From Paenibacillus dendritiformis (lineage in GTDB: Bacteria; Bacillota; Bacilli; Paenibacillales; Paenibacillaceae), in NCBI RefSeq assembly GCF_021654795.1, contig NZ_AP025344.1, forward strand, positions 6,253,501 through 6,317,500: DNA of 64,000 nt. Direction: 5' to 3'. The translations under genes were made by a program, and so were the position numbers. Below are positions 19,200-28,230 of this stretch, in pieces. Under the pieces are notes generated by a model. That model was not told the DNA's origin, searched no databases, and worked only from the letters and a program-made list of their open reading frames with translations. How positions within the stretch are numbered: the first letter of the stretch is position 1; each line of letters opens with the position of its first letter.

Positions 19200-19934
19200 T
19201 TAGAAGCCCCCGTTACGCGGGTTGCGCATCATATAACCGAGGCCCCGCCGCGTAATGATGTACTCCGGCTTGCTCGGATCATCCTCGATCTTCTCGCGAA
19301 GACGGCGAATCGTCACGTCCACCGTTCGGACATCGCCGAAATATTCATACCCCCATACCGCCTGCAGCAGATGCTCCCGAGTCATGACCTTGCCTGCATT
19401 TCGAACCAGATAATGAAGCAGCTCGTACTCCCGGTGGGTCAGATCGAGCATTTCCTTGTTCTTGTACACGACATACATGTCGGTGTCAATCAGCAGCTCA
19501 TGCAGCCGCAAGCCGTGCTTCTCGCCGTTATCCGCATTCTGCCCGTCCGACGCCGCTTGGGCGGACGCCTTGTTCTGCCGCCGCAGGTGCGCCTTCACCC
19601 GCGCCAGCATCTCGCGCGTGCTGAACGGCTTCGTTACATAATCATCCGCGCCCATCTCCAGCCCGAGCACCTTGTCCAGCTCGGTATCCTTTGCCGTCAG
19701 CATAATGATCGGCATATGAAGATGCTGTCTGATCTCCCGGCATACATCCATTCCGTCCTTCACCGGCAGCATCAGATCGAGCAGAATCAGGTCCGGCTTC
19801 TCCGACAGCGCGAGCTCGACCGCCGCGCCGCCATCGAAGGCGCAGATGACCTCGTATCCTTCCTTTTCCAGATTGAATTTGAGAATATCCGCTATCGGCT
19901 GCTCATCATCCACCACGAGAATTTTGCCGTGCAT
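19200..19934 (-). CDS. walR: Response regulator WalR (YycF)
   Basis: 244 residues: receiver domain with acidic pocket DD at 9-10, phospho-acceptor D53 (LILLDLMLPVKDG) and K near VTKPFS, then an OmpR-type winged helix ending in RRGLGYMMRNP. First gene of the five-gene wal operon; it activates cell-wall hydrolase genes. Slightly longer than the usual 235, owing to an Ala/Gln/Asp-rich linker (KASAQAASDGQNADNG) between the two domains. Confidence 0.97.
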   Translation of the reverse strand: MHGKILVVDDEQPIADILKFNLEKEGYEVICAFDGGAAVELALSEKPDLILLDLMLPVKDGMDVCREIRQHLHMPIIMLTAKDTELDKVLGLEMGADDYVTKPFSTREMLARVKAHLRRQNKASAQAASDGQNADNGEKHGLRLHELLIDTDMYVVYKNKEMLDLTHREYELLHYLVRNAGKVMTREHLLQAVWGYEYFGDVRTVDVTIRRLREKIEDDPSKPEYIITRRGLGYMMRNPRNGGF

Positions 19935-20239
19935 GAAGCCACACCTCTCTCTATCTTGAAAATGTCCCCTATTATGATTCGGTTCCGACTTGTCAGGAAT
20001 CGATAGAATCAGTTCATACGATCCGTGCCCCTCTATATTACCATATTTGCCGCCCCATCCCGAATGTCAACCCCGGATTGGACAAATTTAATAAATTCTT
20101 CTCCCCTTCCCGCCTTCCTTCCGTTACTTCCAGGGATGCATCAAAAAGAGGCGGGATCATTCTCCCGCCTCGGTATCGGTTAAAGATACGGTTTCAAGCA
20201 ACCTCCGGGTGCTGAAAACCGGCCTTTTTAAGTCTGAAT
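19935..20239. other. wal operon upstream region and terminator of the peptidase gene
   Basis: About 300 bp between walR and the peptidase gene. It must hold the wal promoter (AT-rich around 20080-20100) and contains a clear minus-strand terminator at 20141-20171. No gene seen. Confidence 0.5.
20141..20171 (-). terminator. Terminator of LysM-M23 peptidase gene
   Basis: GAGGCGGGA (20171-20163 on the minus strand) pairs with TCCCGCCTC (20156-20148), followed by TTTTTGA. Confidence 0.85.
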
Positions 20240-21772
20240 TTATAAGTATTTTAAAGGATTCTTGACTTCATCGTTCACATGAATCTCAAAATGCAGATGC
20301 GTGCCCGTCGAATTGCCCGTATTGCCCATCACGCCAATGTCTTGTCCCTTCTCGACAATATCGCCGACTTTGACGTTAATCGAGTTGAGATGGCCGTACA
20401 ACGTCTTGTACCCATTATTATGGTCGACGATGATGGCATTGCCATAGCCGCTCTTCTGGCCGGCAAAAATAACGACGCCTTCGTCCGCGGCCAGGATCGA
20501 GCGGTCGGACGATACAAGATCGATGCCTTTATGCGTCCGGCCCCAGCGGCTTCCGAAGCCGCTGGTCAGCGTAGCTCCGTTGACCGGCCAATCGAAGGTG
20601 CCTGTCCCTTCGCCGCGCACCACCTTCGTTCCGCGCAAAATAATCTCCGGCACGGAAGGCTCGATCACCTCTTGCTCAATCCACTCTTCATGAGTCAGCT
20701 TGCCGTTATCCTTCGTCAGGCGGTACGACATCCGCTTCAGCCCCTGCTTGCCCTTGCGCACGACCTTCGATTCGCCGGCGCGCATATCCGGATCTTCCTT
20801 GATGATCCGCTGCGGCTCCGTCACCAAGTATTCGCTATACGCTTCTACGGTCTTCACGGTAATCATCGGCTTCGCATCGGTCAGATCCAGCTCTTGTCCC
20901 GGCTTCAGCACTTCTTCCCCGACGTTAGGATTGTTGCGGTAGATGGTTTCCAACGGCACATTCTGCTTTTTGGCGATCGAAGAGAGCGTATCTCCCTCCT
21001 TCACCGTATACTGGACCGGCTTGGTGACGCCGGTCGTCAGCATTCGGAGCGCCTCCTCGGGCTGCAGCACCTGCTGCGGGTCGGTATTGCTCTCCACCAT
21101 ACTTACCCGCTCGCGGAACTCGACCGATTCCACCCGTGACATCGCCTTCGTGGCATTCGCGGAACGAACCGGCGCGGACAGCACCTTGACCTCCTTGGCC
21201 GATTTGCCTGTGCCCGCCTTGCCGGAATACTTCGACTTAATCTGGGCAAGAATCTTCTCCGCCGTCGCTTCATCCTTCACGATGCCGATGCTCTTGCCGT
21301 TGACCTTGAGCTGGACGCCAGCCGCATACGGCTTCAACGTGCGATCCAGCTTGGCGATCGTCTCGGCCGTCGCCGGTTTCGCCTTGAAGCCGGAATCCGG
21401 CTCTGTACGGATATGCTTCGTGTCGAGCTGAATATGGGCGTTCGGATATTTTCCCTGCTCTTCCTGCTGCTTCTTCGCATAGAACGACTCCAGCTCGTCC
21501 AGACTGGAAATCGTTCCTACCCATTCATTATTGTTATATACGTGAAAATACGCTACCGTATTGGCATGAACATAAGCGGTTCCGCCCCAGATCGATGCAG
21601 CGATAAGCGCTGCGCCCCCCAGTGTCAGACCAAGTTGCTTCCGGTGAACAGCGATCCACTGTTGAGCGGATTCCGGCATCATCCGACGCCACGCTGCCTT
21701 CCATTGTTGCCACCGGCTGCCTGAGACCGAATTCTTCTCATCCTTCCGGTGATCGCTATCGTAACGTTCCAT
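20240..21772 (-). CDS. Membrane-anchored LysM-G5-M23 peptidoglycan endopeptidase
   Basis: 510 residues. A cytoplasmic basic head and one membrane segment (LGLTLGGAALIAASIWGGTA) are followed by a long linker, a LysM domain (VQYTVKEGDTLSSIAKKQN), a G5-type domain (VEAYSEYLVTEPQRII) and a C-terminal M23 peptidase with HKGID, the GHLNSINV segment and HLHFEIH zinc ligands. It should cut peptide cross-bridges outside the membrane. AAAGGAG precedes the ATG at 21772; the frame is open further upstream but without a signal. It sits directly upstream of the wal operon, which regulates such enzymes in relatives. Confidence 0.92.
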   Translation of the reverse strand: MERYDSDHRKDEKNSVSGSRWQQWKAAWRRMMPESAQQWIAVHRKQLGLTLGGAALIAASIWGGTAYVHANTVAYFHVYNNNEWVGTISSLDELESFYAKKQQEEQGKYPNAHIQLDTKHIRTEPDSGFKAKPATAETIAKLDRTLKPYAAGVQLKVNGKSIGIVKDEATAEKILAQIKSKYSGKAGTGKSAKEVKVLSAPVRSANATKAMSRVESVEFRERVSMVESNTDPQQVLQPEEALRMLTTGVTKPVQYTVKEGDTLSSIAKKQNVPLETIYRNNPNVGEEVLKPGQELDLTDAKPMITVKTVEAYSEYLVTEPQRIIKEDPDMRAGESKVVRKGKQGLKRMSYRLTKDNGKLTHEEWIEQEVIEPSVPEIILRGTKVVRGEGTGTFDWPVNGATLTSGFGSRWGRTHKGIDLVSSDRSILAADEGVVIFAGQKSGYGNAIIVDHNNGYKTLYGHLNSINVKVGDIVEKGQDIGVMGNTGNSTGTHLHFEIHVNDEVKNPLKYL

Positions 21773-22174
21773 GTCAGTCTCCTTTTGCTTCACATCTGAT
21801 ATCAAGACTTCTGCGCCGATTACAACGGGAATTCGAATGGTGGCCATGGATGCCTGTACGCAACGTACCGGCAAGGCTCGATTCCCTGTATCCGTATCCA
21901 TTCTGTCTCTGCATCATCCTGCGGACCCCGACAAATGGTTAAAGTTTTGTCATCTTTTTTCCACCTTTTATACTGTAACATAGGTCGGAAGAACAATGCA
22001 ACTGACGAAAAAAATGGGCAAAAATAAGGAGATTTTCGGTTTTTTCGTTCCATTCTCGTTCAAAATTCGTGATCCAACGCGAATATGGCGCACCTGCTAT
22101 GCAAGATGCGCCATATCCGCGTTTTTTATTCATCATAGGCAAAGCGGCAGACCAGGAATATAACCGGCGAAGGG
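21773..22174. other. Intergenic region with a strong hairpin
   Basis: 400 bp, AT-rich at 21940-22060, presumably holding the peptidase promoter. No gene supported. A plus-strand terminator-like hairpin lies at 22078-22127. Confidence 0.5.
22078..22127 (+). terminator. Plus-strand terminator-like hairpin without an obvious gene
   Basis: CGCG-A-ATATGGCGCA (22078-22092) pairs with TGCGCCATAT-C-CGCG (22107-22121), one internal mismatch, followed by six T on the plus strand. Both flanking genes are on the minus strand, so the transcript it would end is not apparent. It may also act as a stem behind the gene at 22175. Confidence 0.6.
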
Positions 22175-22849
22175 TTATGGCGTCCCCGTTCCTTCCGGAG
22201 CGCTCGCTTCGCCATTGGCCTCGGATGGTCCGTTCGGCTCCTCCGCCTTGTCCGGCTTGCCCTTCAACCATTCGAGCATCTGCCCGTATTCTTCGTCATT
22301 CAAATACTTCGCCAAAATCTGCTCGGCTTCCGTCAGCTCCGCCGCCGTCAAGCCGTCCTCCATCAAGGTGGACAGCCGCTGCATCTCCTCCTGGGGCAGC
22401 TTCTTCATCAAAGTGGCGAATAGCTGCTCCTTGTTGGACGCCGGAATCTCTTCTTTATTGCGGGACAGCGCATCCGGAGAGATGACGACCCGCTCCCGCT
22501 CCGCGGCGTCGCCGGAAGAGATTCCGCCCATCACAGGCAGCGCCCCGTCGCCAGGCTCCTCCTTCGGCGGATCGGATGCTTTTTTGCCCGCTGCGGGCGC
22601 TTGCGGACTCTGCGGCGTCAGCTTGCTCTTGTCCGGCTGTGCCGCCTTGCCTCCGCTTCCGAACAGTTCCCCCCACATCGACGTGAGCGTGAGAGCAGGC
22701 CGCTCTATCGGAATCTGAAATGTATTCAAGGCCGATTGAATATAGCGATCGACGACGACCGCGGTCGTCGCTATCGTAATAAAGCCGGATAACACGCTGA
22801 CCGTCACGATGATGGCGATCAGGCGGATAATGCGTAGCGTCATGCGCAT
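22175..22849 (-). CDS. Single-pass membrane hypothetical protein
   Basis: 224 residues: a membrane segment at about 8-32 (IRLIAIIVTVSVLSGFITIATTAVVV), a short extracellular stretch, a Pro/Ala/Lys/Gly-rich disordered linker (about 68-115) and a helical C-terminal domain (LFATLMKKLPQEEMQRLSTL..AEQILAKYLNDEEYGQML). GGGAGG 7 nt before the ATG at 22849 supports the start. I do not recognise the family. It lies between purA and the M23 peptidase gene on the same strand, so wall or sporulation links are only positional guesses. Confidence 0.75.
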   Translation of the reverse strand: MRMTLRIIRLIAIIVTVSVLSGFITIATTAVVVDRYIQSALNTFQIPIERPALTLTSMWGELFGSGGKAAQPDKSKLTPQSPQAPAAGKKASDPPKEEPGDGALPVMGGISSGDAAERERVVISPDALSRNKEEIPASNKEQLFATLMKKLPQEEMQRLSTLMEDGLTAAELTEAEQILAKYLNDEEYGQMLEWLKGKPDKAEEPNGPSEANGEASAPEGTGTP

Positions 22850-22945
22850 AATGAAGCCTCCCAGCCGCTATCCGTCCATCTAGCAATGAAAGAGAGAACG
22901 GATAGAGTTGCAATTGTATTACTGCTTAGTATGCCCAATTATGCG

Positions 22946-22982
22946 CAAAAAAAACCGGCCGTCCCTCGCGGGAACAACCGGC
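22946..22982 (-). terminator. Terminator of purA
   Basis: GCCGGTTGTTCCC (minus strand from 22982) pairs with GGGACGGCCGG and is followed by eight T. Confidence 0.88.
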
Positions 22983-23004
22983 TCACAACCCTTGTCTTCA
23001 TCTA

Positions 23005-24288
23005 TTAGCGATAGATCGGACGAACCTGGTTCGTCTGCTCGCGATTGCGTCCGACCGAGAAGATCGAGATCGGAATGCCTGTAAGCTCGGATACCCGCTT
23101 CACATAGTTGCGGGTGCTCTCCGGCAGTTCTTCCATCGTCTTGCATTGCGAAATGTCTTCGGTCCAGCCTGGCATTTCCTCGTAGATAGCTTCACATTCT
23201 GCGAGCATGTTCAAGTTCGCCGGATAGTGCTCAATCACCTGATCGCGGTATTTGTAAGCCGTGCAGATTTTGACCGTCTTCAATCCGGTCAGCACGTCCA
23301 GCGAGTTCAGGGACAATCCGGTAATGCCGCTTACCCGGCGCGCATGGCGCACGACGACGCTGTCGAACCAGCCGACGCGGCGCGGGCGGCCCGTAACGGT
23401 GCCGTACTCATGGCCCGCTTCGCGGATGAAGTCTCCGGTCTCGCAATTCAGCTCCGTCGGGAACGGGCCGTCGCCTACGCGTGTCGTATAAGCCTTGGCG
23501 ACGCCGATAACCTCTTCGATCTTGGATGGTCCCACGCCCGAACCGATGCAGACCCCTCCTGCCGTCGGATTCGAAGACGTAACGAACGGATAGGTGCCTT
23601 GGTCGATATCGAGCATGACGCCTTGCGCCCCTTCGAACAGCACCTTTTGGCCGGCATCGATCGCGTCGTTCAACACGACGGACGTGTCGACGACATACTT
23701 GCGGATCGCATCCGTATATTGCAGATATTCGTTCAGCGTCGCTTCAATATCCAGTTCTTCGCCGCCATACATCCGGATCAATTCATTCTTTTCTTTGGCA
23801 AGATGGCGGAACTTCTGTTCGAATACGTCCTTGTCGAGCAAGTCGACGATCCGAATGCCGTTGCGCGCCGCTTTGTCCATATAGGCAGGGCCGATCCCTT
23901 TGCGGGTCGTCCCGATTTTGTTCGGTCCTTTACGCTCTTCCTCCAACCCGTCCAGCACCATATGATATGGCATAATGACATGTGCCCGATCGCTGATGCG
24001 GAGATTGTCGGTCGAGAAGCCATTATCGTGAATATATCCAATTTCTTCGATTAACGCCTTTGGATTGACTACCATGCCGTTTCCAATGACACAGATTTTG
24101 TCCTTGTAGAAGATGCCGGATGGTATCAGGCTCAGCTTATACTTTTTATTATTGATTAGGATCGTGTGCCCCGCATTGTTACCGCCTTGATATCGCGCCA
24201 CTACATCTGCGCTTTCGGCGAGGAAATCGGTGATTTTCCCTTTTCCCTCGTCACCCCATTGGGTTCCTACGACGACTACTGTAGACAT
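23005..24288 (-). CDS. purA: Adenylosuccinate synthase
   Basis: 427 residues. It makes adenylosuccinate from IMP, aspartate and GTP, the first step from IMP to AMP. The N-terminal GTQWGDEGKGK loop, the NNAGHT segment and the C-terminal SVGRNREQTNQ are all family signatures. GGGGG lies 7 nt before the ATG at 24288; an ATG at 24294 is too close to it. The gene has its own promoter and PurR-type operator upstream and a strong terminator, so it is transcribed alone. Confidence 0.97.
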   Translation of the reverse strand: MSTVVVVGTQWGDEGKGKITDFLAESADVVARYQGGNNAGHTILINNKKYKLSLIPSGIFYKDKICVIGNGMVVNPKALIEEIGYIHDNGFSTDNLRISDRAHVIMPYHMVLDGLEEERKGPNKIGTTRKGIGPAYMDKAARNGIRIVDLLDKDVFEQKFRHLAKEKNELIRMYGGEELDIEATLNEYLQYTDAIRKYVVDTSVVLNDAIDAGQKVLFEGAQGVMLDIDQGTYPFVTSSNPTAGGVCIGSGVGPSKIEEVIGVAKAYTTRVGDGPFPTELNCETGDFIREAGHEYGTVTGRPRRVGWFDSVVVRHARRVSGITGLSLNSLDVLTGLKTVKICTAYKYRDQVIEHYPANLNMLAECEAIYEEMPGWTEDISQCKTMEELPESTRNYVKRVSELTGIPISIFSVGRNREQTNQVRPIYR

Positions 24289-24353
24289 TTTCATACCCCC
24301 GTCGGGTGTTCACACACCAATATTCGCTGCATTCTTCCGAAGGCAGCATTTTA

Positions 24354-24424
24354 AGTGTATCAGCGTTGGAAGACGAAGTCAATAAAAAAGCGAACGTTAC
24401 GTACCGCCCATATAGCAATGTTCG
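24354..24424 (-). promoter_or_regulatory. purA promoter with PurR-type operator
   Basis: On the minus strand: CGAAC (24424-24420) and an inverted GTTCG (24395-24391) are separated by 24 nt, with T/A-rich flanks (TTTTCCGAACATT and AACGTTCGCTTTT) resembling paired PurBoxes. Downstream lie -35 TTGACT (24382-24377) and -10 TACACT (24359-24354) with a 17-nt spacer. B. subtilis PurR binds such paired boxes upstream of purA. The same segment also folds into the stem ending dnaB transcription. Confidence 0.72.
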
Positions 24425-24440
24425 GAAAAGTAACGCTCGC
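24383..24440 (-). terminator. dnaB terminator overlapping the PurR operator
   Basis: GCGAGCGTTAC (24440-24430) pairs, with one mismatch, with GTAACGTTCGC (24400-24390), followed by TTTTTTATT. The loop is long (about 29 nt), so termination may be weak. Confidence 0.55.
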
Positions 24441-24463
24441 ACGCTATGAATCCCATTAAATGT

Positions 24464-25819
24464 CTATCCTGCAGGCATTTCCTGATGATTGCGCTCGTAG
24501 CTTACGAATTTATTGAAATTTTTGAGGAAGACGAGCTCGACAGTTCCGACCGGGCCGTTCCGCTGCTTGGCGATAATGATCTCGATGATGTTCTTCTTCT
24601 CGGTATCCTGATTGTAATAGTCATCGCGGTACAGGAACGCGACGATATCGGCATCCTGCTCGATCGAACCGGATTCCCGCAAGTCAGACATCATCGGACG
24701 CTTATCCTGACGCTGCTCCACGCCCCGGCTCAGCTGGGACAGGGCGATAACAGGCACTTCGAGCTCCCTGGCTATCTGCTTCAGCGTCCGGGAGATCTCG
24801 GATACTTCCTGCTGCCGGTTCTCTCCCGGCTTGCCGCGTCCGTGAATGAGCTGCAAGTAGTCAATCAGGATCATGCCCAGCCCGCGTTCTTTTTTCAGCC
24901 GCCGGCATTTCGCCCGGATATCGGCGACCGTGACGCCCGGCGTATCATCGATATAGACTTCGGCCTCGGACAGCGCCGCAATCGACATCGTCAGCTTCTC
25001 CCAATCATCGTCTTCCAGTTGTCCGGTACGCAGGCGTCCGGCATCCACGTTCGACTCGGCGCAGATCATCCGCTGAACGAGCTGTGCGGCGGACATCTCC
25101 AGACTGAAGATCGCCACCGTCTCCTTCGCGCGCACGCCGACATTCTGGGCAATATTGAGCGCGAACGCGGTCTTCCCTACGGAAGGCCGGGCCGCCACAA
25201 TAATGAGGTCGCTTCGCTGGAAGCCGGACGTCATCTTGTCAAGATCGGGGAACCCCGACGGAATCCCCGTCGTCCCGCCCTGATGCTGGCTCAGGAATTC
25301 GACCCGCTCGTAGACATCCATCAGCACATCCTTGATGGCGATGAAGCCGCTGGACGAACGGCGATTCGATATTTCCAGAATCCTGCGCTCCGCATCGCTC
25401 AGCAGGCCGGAGACGTCATCGCCGCCGGAATAGCCTTCGCTTACGATCTGGGTCGCGGTCCGAATCAGGCGGCGCATCATCGACTTCTCTTCGATAATCT
25501 GCGCGTAGTAATCGACATTGGCCGCCGTCGGCACCGCGTTGGCCAGCTTCGTCAGATACGAGATGCGGCCGACATCCTCGAGCTGCTGCTTCGCCTGCAG
25601 CTTGGCCGTCAGCGTAATGAGATCGACAGGCTGGTTCTCCTCGCCGAGTTCAATCATCGCCTCGTAGATCATTTGGTGAGCCGGATCGTAGAAGTCCTCC
25701 GGCTGAATCCGCTCCATCGCCGTAATCAAGGCTTCGGATTGCAACAGAATCGCGCCGAGTACCGCTTGCTCCGCCTCCAGATTTTGCGGCGGAATCCGAT
25801 CAACGAACAAGTCGTTCAT
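24464..25819 (-). CDS. dnaB: Replicative DNA helicase
   Basis: 451 residues: an N-terminal helical domain (about 10-110), a linker and a RecA-like ATPase with Walker A ARPSVGKTAF (about 210-219) and Walker B GMILIDYLQLI. It unwinds DNA ahead of the fork (called DnaC in B. subtilis). It starts 1 nt after the rplI stop, in the run yybS-gdpP-rplI-dnaB, an order conserved in Firmicutes. No intein is present. Confidence 0.97.
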   Translation of the reverse strand: MNDLFVDRIPPQNLEAEQAVLGAILLQSEALITAMERIQPEDFYDPAHQMIYEAMIELGEENQPVDLITLTAKLQAKQQLEDVGRISYLTKLANAVPTAANVDYYAQIIEEKSMMRRLIRTATQIVSEGYSGGDDVSGLLSDAERRILEISNRRSSSGFIAIKDVLMDVYERVEFLSQHQGGTTGIPSGFPDLDKMTSGFQRSDLIIVAARPSVGKTAFALNIAQNVGVRAKETVAIFSLEMSAAQLVQRMICAESNVDAGRLRTGQLEDDDWEKLTMSIAALSEAEVYIDDTPGVTVADIRAKCRRLKKERGLGMILIDYLQLIHGRGKPGENRQQEVSEISRTLKQIARELEVPVIALSQLSRGVEQRQDKRPMMSDLRESGSIEQDADIVAFLYRDDYYNQDTEKKNIIEIIIAKQRNGPVGTVELVFLKNFNKFVSYERNHQEMPAG

Positions 25820-25820
25820 C

Positions 25821-26264
25821 TTATTCCTCCGTGACGTGAACCTTCACTGTCGCCTTTACATCCGGGTGCAGCTTTATGGTTACATTCGTATAGCCGAGTG
25901 AACGAATCGGTTCCTCCAGCTCGATCTTACGCTTATCGATTTTGAGCTTCATCTTGCTGAGCGCTTCCGCAATCTGCTTCGTCGTAATCGCCCCGAACAG
26001 GCGCCCGCCCTCCCCGGCCTTCGCCTTCAGCGGCACCGTCGTCTCATTCAAGGTCGCAGCGAGCTTCTCCGCATCCTGCTTCTCCTGCTCCTTGCGTTTT
26101 TGTTCCGATTTATTCTGCTGCTCCAGGGTCTTCAGATTGCCTTCCGTCGCCGGACGCGCAAGTCCCTGCTTGAACAGGAAGTTCTGCGCATACCCTTCGG
26201 AGACTTCCTTGATTTGCCCCTTCTTGCCTTGTCCTTTAACATCCTGCAACAAAATGACTTTCAT
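25821..26264 (-). CDS. rplI: 50S ribosomal protein L9
   Basis: 147 residues: the N-terminal KVILLQDVKGQGKKGQIKEVSEGYAQNFLF rRNA-binding motif, a long connecting helix (about 45-75, Lys/Glu/Gln-rich) and a C-terminal domain ending KVHVTEE. The ATG overlaps the gdpP stop by 4 nt. Confidence 0.97.
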   Translation of the reverse strand: MKVILLQDVKGQGKKGQIKEVSEGYAQNFLFKQGLARPATEGNLKTLEQQNKSEQKRKEQEKQDAEKLAATLNETTVPLKAKAGEGGRLFGAITTKQIAEALSKMKLKIDKRKIELEEPIRSLGYTNVTIKLHPDVKATVKVHVTEE

Positions 26265-28219
26265 TCGAACAACCCCTCTTCCGCATCAATTTCTTCGAGC
26301 ACGCGTCTCAGCTTGGCTTCCGCCTCCTCGAGCGGACACGCCAATTGCACAGCCGCGTTGGTCAGATGGCCTCCTCCTCCCAGCCGCTCCATCACGACCT
26401 GGACATTCATCTGCCCCAGCGACCGCGCGCTAATCCCGATGAGTCCGTCCGGGCGTTCGCTAATCACGAACGACGCCAGCACATCGGTCATATTCAACAG
26501 CGTATCAGCTACCTGGGCGATGAGCAACTGTGAATATTTGCGTCCCGGCTCCGTAACCGCGACCGCAATATGCCCATACAACATTTCCGCCCGCCGGATA
26601 ATCTCGGCCTTCTCGATATATTCTTCGAGATCCTGCTTCAAGATGCGCTGCACCAGCAGCGGATCGGCCCCTTGGCGGCGTAGGAAGCTGGCCGCATCGA
26701 AGGTGCGCGACCCGGTCCGGAGCGTGAAATGCTTCGTGTCCACCGTGATGCCCGCCAGCAGCGCAGTGGCTTCCAGCATGCTCAAGTTAATCCGGTTATG
26801 GATATATTGGAGCAGCTCCGTGACCAGCTCGGCCGTGGACGAGGCATACGGCTCCAGATAGACAAGCACGGCGTCGTTGATGAATTCCTCGCCGCGCCGA
26901 TGATGATCGATGACGACGATCCGATCCGAACGCAGCAGCTTCGGCTCCTCCACCAAGGATGCTTTGTGGGTATCGACCACGACGACCAGGCTGGCCTCGG
27001 TAATCATCTCGACGGCTTCGCCCCGGGTAATGAACCGGGACCAGAGAATCTCGTCCCTCCGCAGCTGATCCACCATCCGGTCGATGGACGGATTGCTGTC
27101 CTCCAGTACGATAAACGCCTCAACCTCAAGCATCCGGCATGCGTGCAGCACGCCGATCGCCGAGCCGATCGCATCGGTATCCGGCACTTTATGCCCCATA
27201 ATGAACACCGCGTCGCTCTGCTGGATGAAATCGCGCAGCGCATGCGCGATAACGCGGGCACGCACCCGGGTCCGCTTCTCGACCGCATTCGTCTTGCCCC
27301 CATAAAAAGACAGCCGCTGACCCATGCGGACAGCGACTTGATCGCCGCCTCGGCCTAGAGCGATATCCAGGCTCGACTGAGCCATCCGGCCAAGCTCGGC
27401 AATGCTCTCCGCACCGGCCGCAATCCCCATGCTGAGCGTAACCGGAAGCTTATTGCCGAACAGCACCTCTCTCACTTCATCCAGAATCGCGAACCGCGTC
27501 TGTTCCAGCGCCTTCAAGGTCTGTACGTCCATCACGAGGAAGTACCGCTCCGAAGAGAGCCGGCGAATCAGAATCCCGTTCTCCGCCGCCCATTCCGTAA
27601 TCTGGCCGGCGACCCGCGCGATGAGCCCGGTCCGCTGCTGGTCATCCATCCCCTGCGTCGACTCTTCCAGATTATCCATGATAACCGTTCCTACCGCGAT
27701 GCGTTCTTCCTCGTACCGCTTGCGCAGGGTCCAGATGTCGCTAATGTCCGTGAAGTAAGCCACCCGCTCCCCCGGCACAATGTCCGCATGAATGATGCGT
27801 CCGCCGATGAACAGCTCTTGGGAATGCTCTGCATCTTTCCCGGCTTGAAGCTGAGGGAAGACTTCTCCCAGTTCCTCTCCGACCAGGCTGTCCTGCTCAA
27901 TAAGCTGCGCCACATAAGCATTATGCCATTCGATGATCCGGTTCTCGCTATACAGGAGAATGCCATAGGGCAAATCCACGATGGCGCTCTCTCCGGCCCG
28001 CTTGACGCGAAGCCCCAGGGTGGTTAGGTACAATTCGGTTTCTTGCCGGAATTTGTGTTCCGCCGCCAGCGAAGCCGCAGCCAAGGCGGCGATGCCGGCG
28101 AAGGCAAGCAAGCCGACCATCCAGTTGTAATATGCAAGGACGCTCGTGACCACGACGAGCAGCACGAACGTCCAGATGATGTGCTTGAAATACCAGCGTT
28201 GGAACAACATTTTAGGCAT
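26261..28219 (-). CDS. gdpP: Cyclic-di-AMP phosphodiesterase GdpP
   Basis: 652 residues: two membrane segments (about 13-50), a PAS-like domain (about 80-165), a degenerate GGDEF domain (about 170-300, lacking an intact GGDEF) and a DHH/DHHA1 phosphodiesterase with MGHKVPDTDAIGS (H343, D347, D349), D416, DHH at 438-440 and a GGGGH glycine loop near 615. It hydrolyses c-di-AMP to pApA and so affects potassium and wall homeostasis. It sits between yybS and rplI as in B. subtilis. Every catalytic motif is present. Confidence 0.96.
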   Translation of the reverse strand: MPKMLFQRWYFKHIIWTFVLLVVVTSVLAYYNWMVGLLAFAGIAALAAASLAAEHKFRQETELYLTTLGLRVKRAGESAIVDLPYGILLYSENRIIEWHNAYVAQLIEQDSLVGEELGEVFPQLQAGKDAEHSQELFIGGRIIHADIVPGERVAYFTDISDIWTLRKRYEEERIAVGTVIMDNLEESTQGMDDQQRTGLIARVAGQITEWAAENGILIRRLSSERYFLVMDVQTLKALEQTRFAILDEVREVLFGNKLPVTLSMGIAAGAESIAELGRMAQSSLDIALGRGGDQVAVRMGQRLSFYGGKTNAVEKRTRVRARVIAHALRDFIQQSDAVFIMGHKVPDTDAIGSAIGVLHACRMLEVEAFIVLEDSNPSIDRMVDQLRRDEILWSRFITRGEAVEMITEASLVVVVDTHKASLVEEPKLLRSDRIVVIDHHRRGEEFINDAVLVYLEPYASSTAELVTELLQYIHNRINLSMLEATALLAGITVDTKHFTLRTGSRTFDAASFLRRQGADPLLVQRILKQDLEEYIEKAEIIRRAEMLYGHIAVAVTEPGRKYSQLLIAQVADTLLNMTDVLASFVISERPDGLIGISARSLGQMNVQVVMERLGGGGHLTNAAVQLACPLEEAEAKLRRVLEEIDAEEGLFE

Positions 28220-28230
28220 GGCTTTTCACC

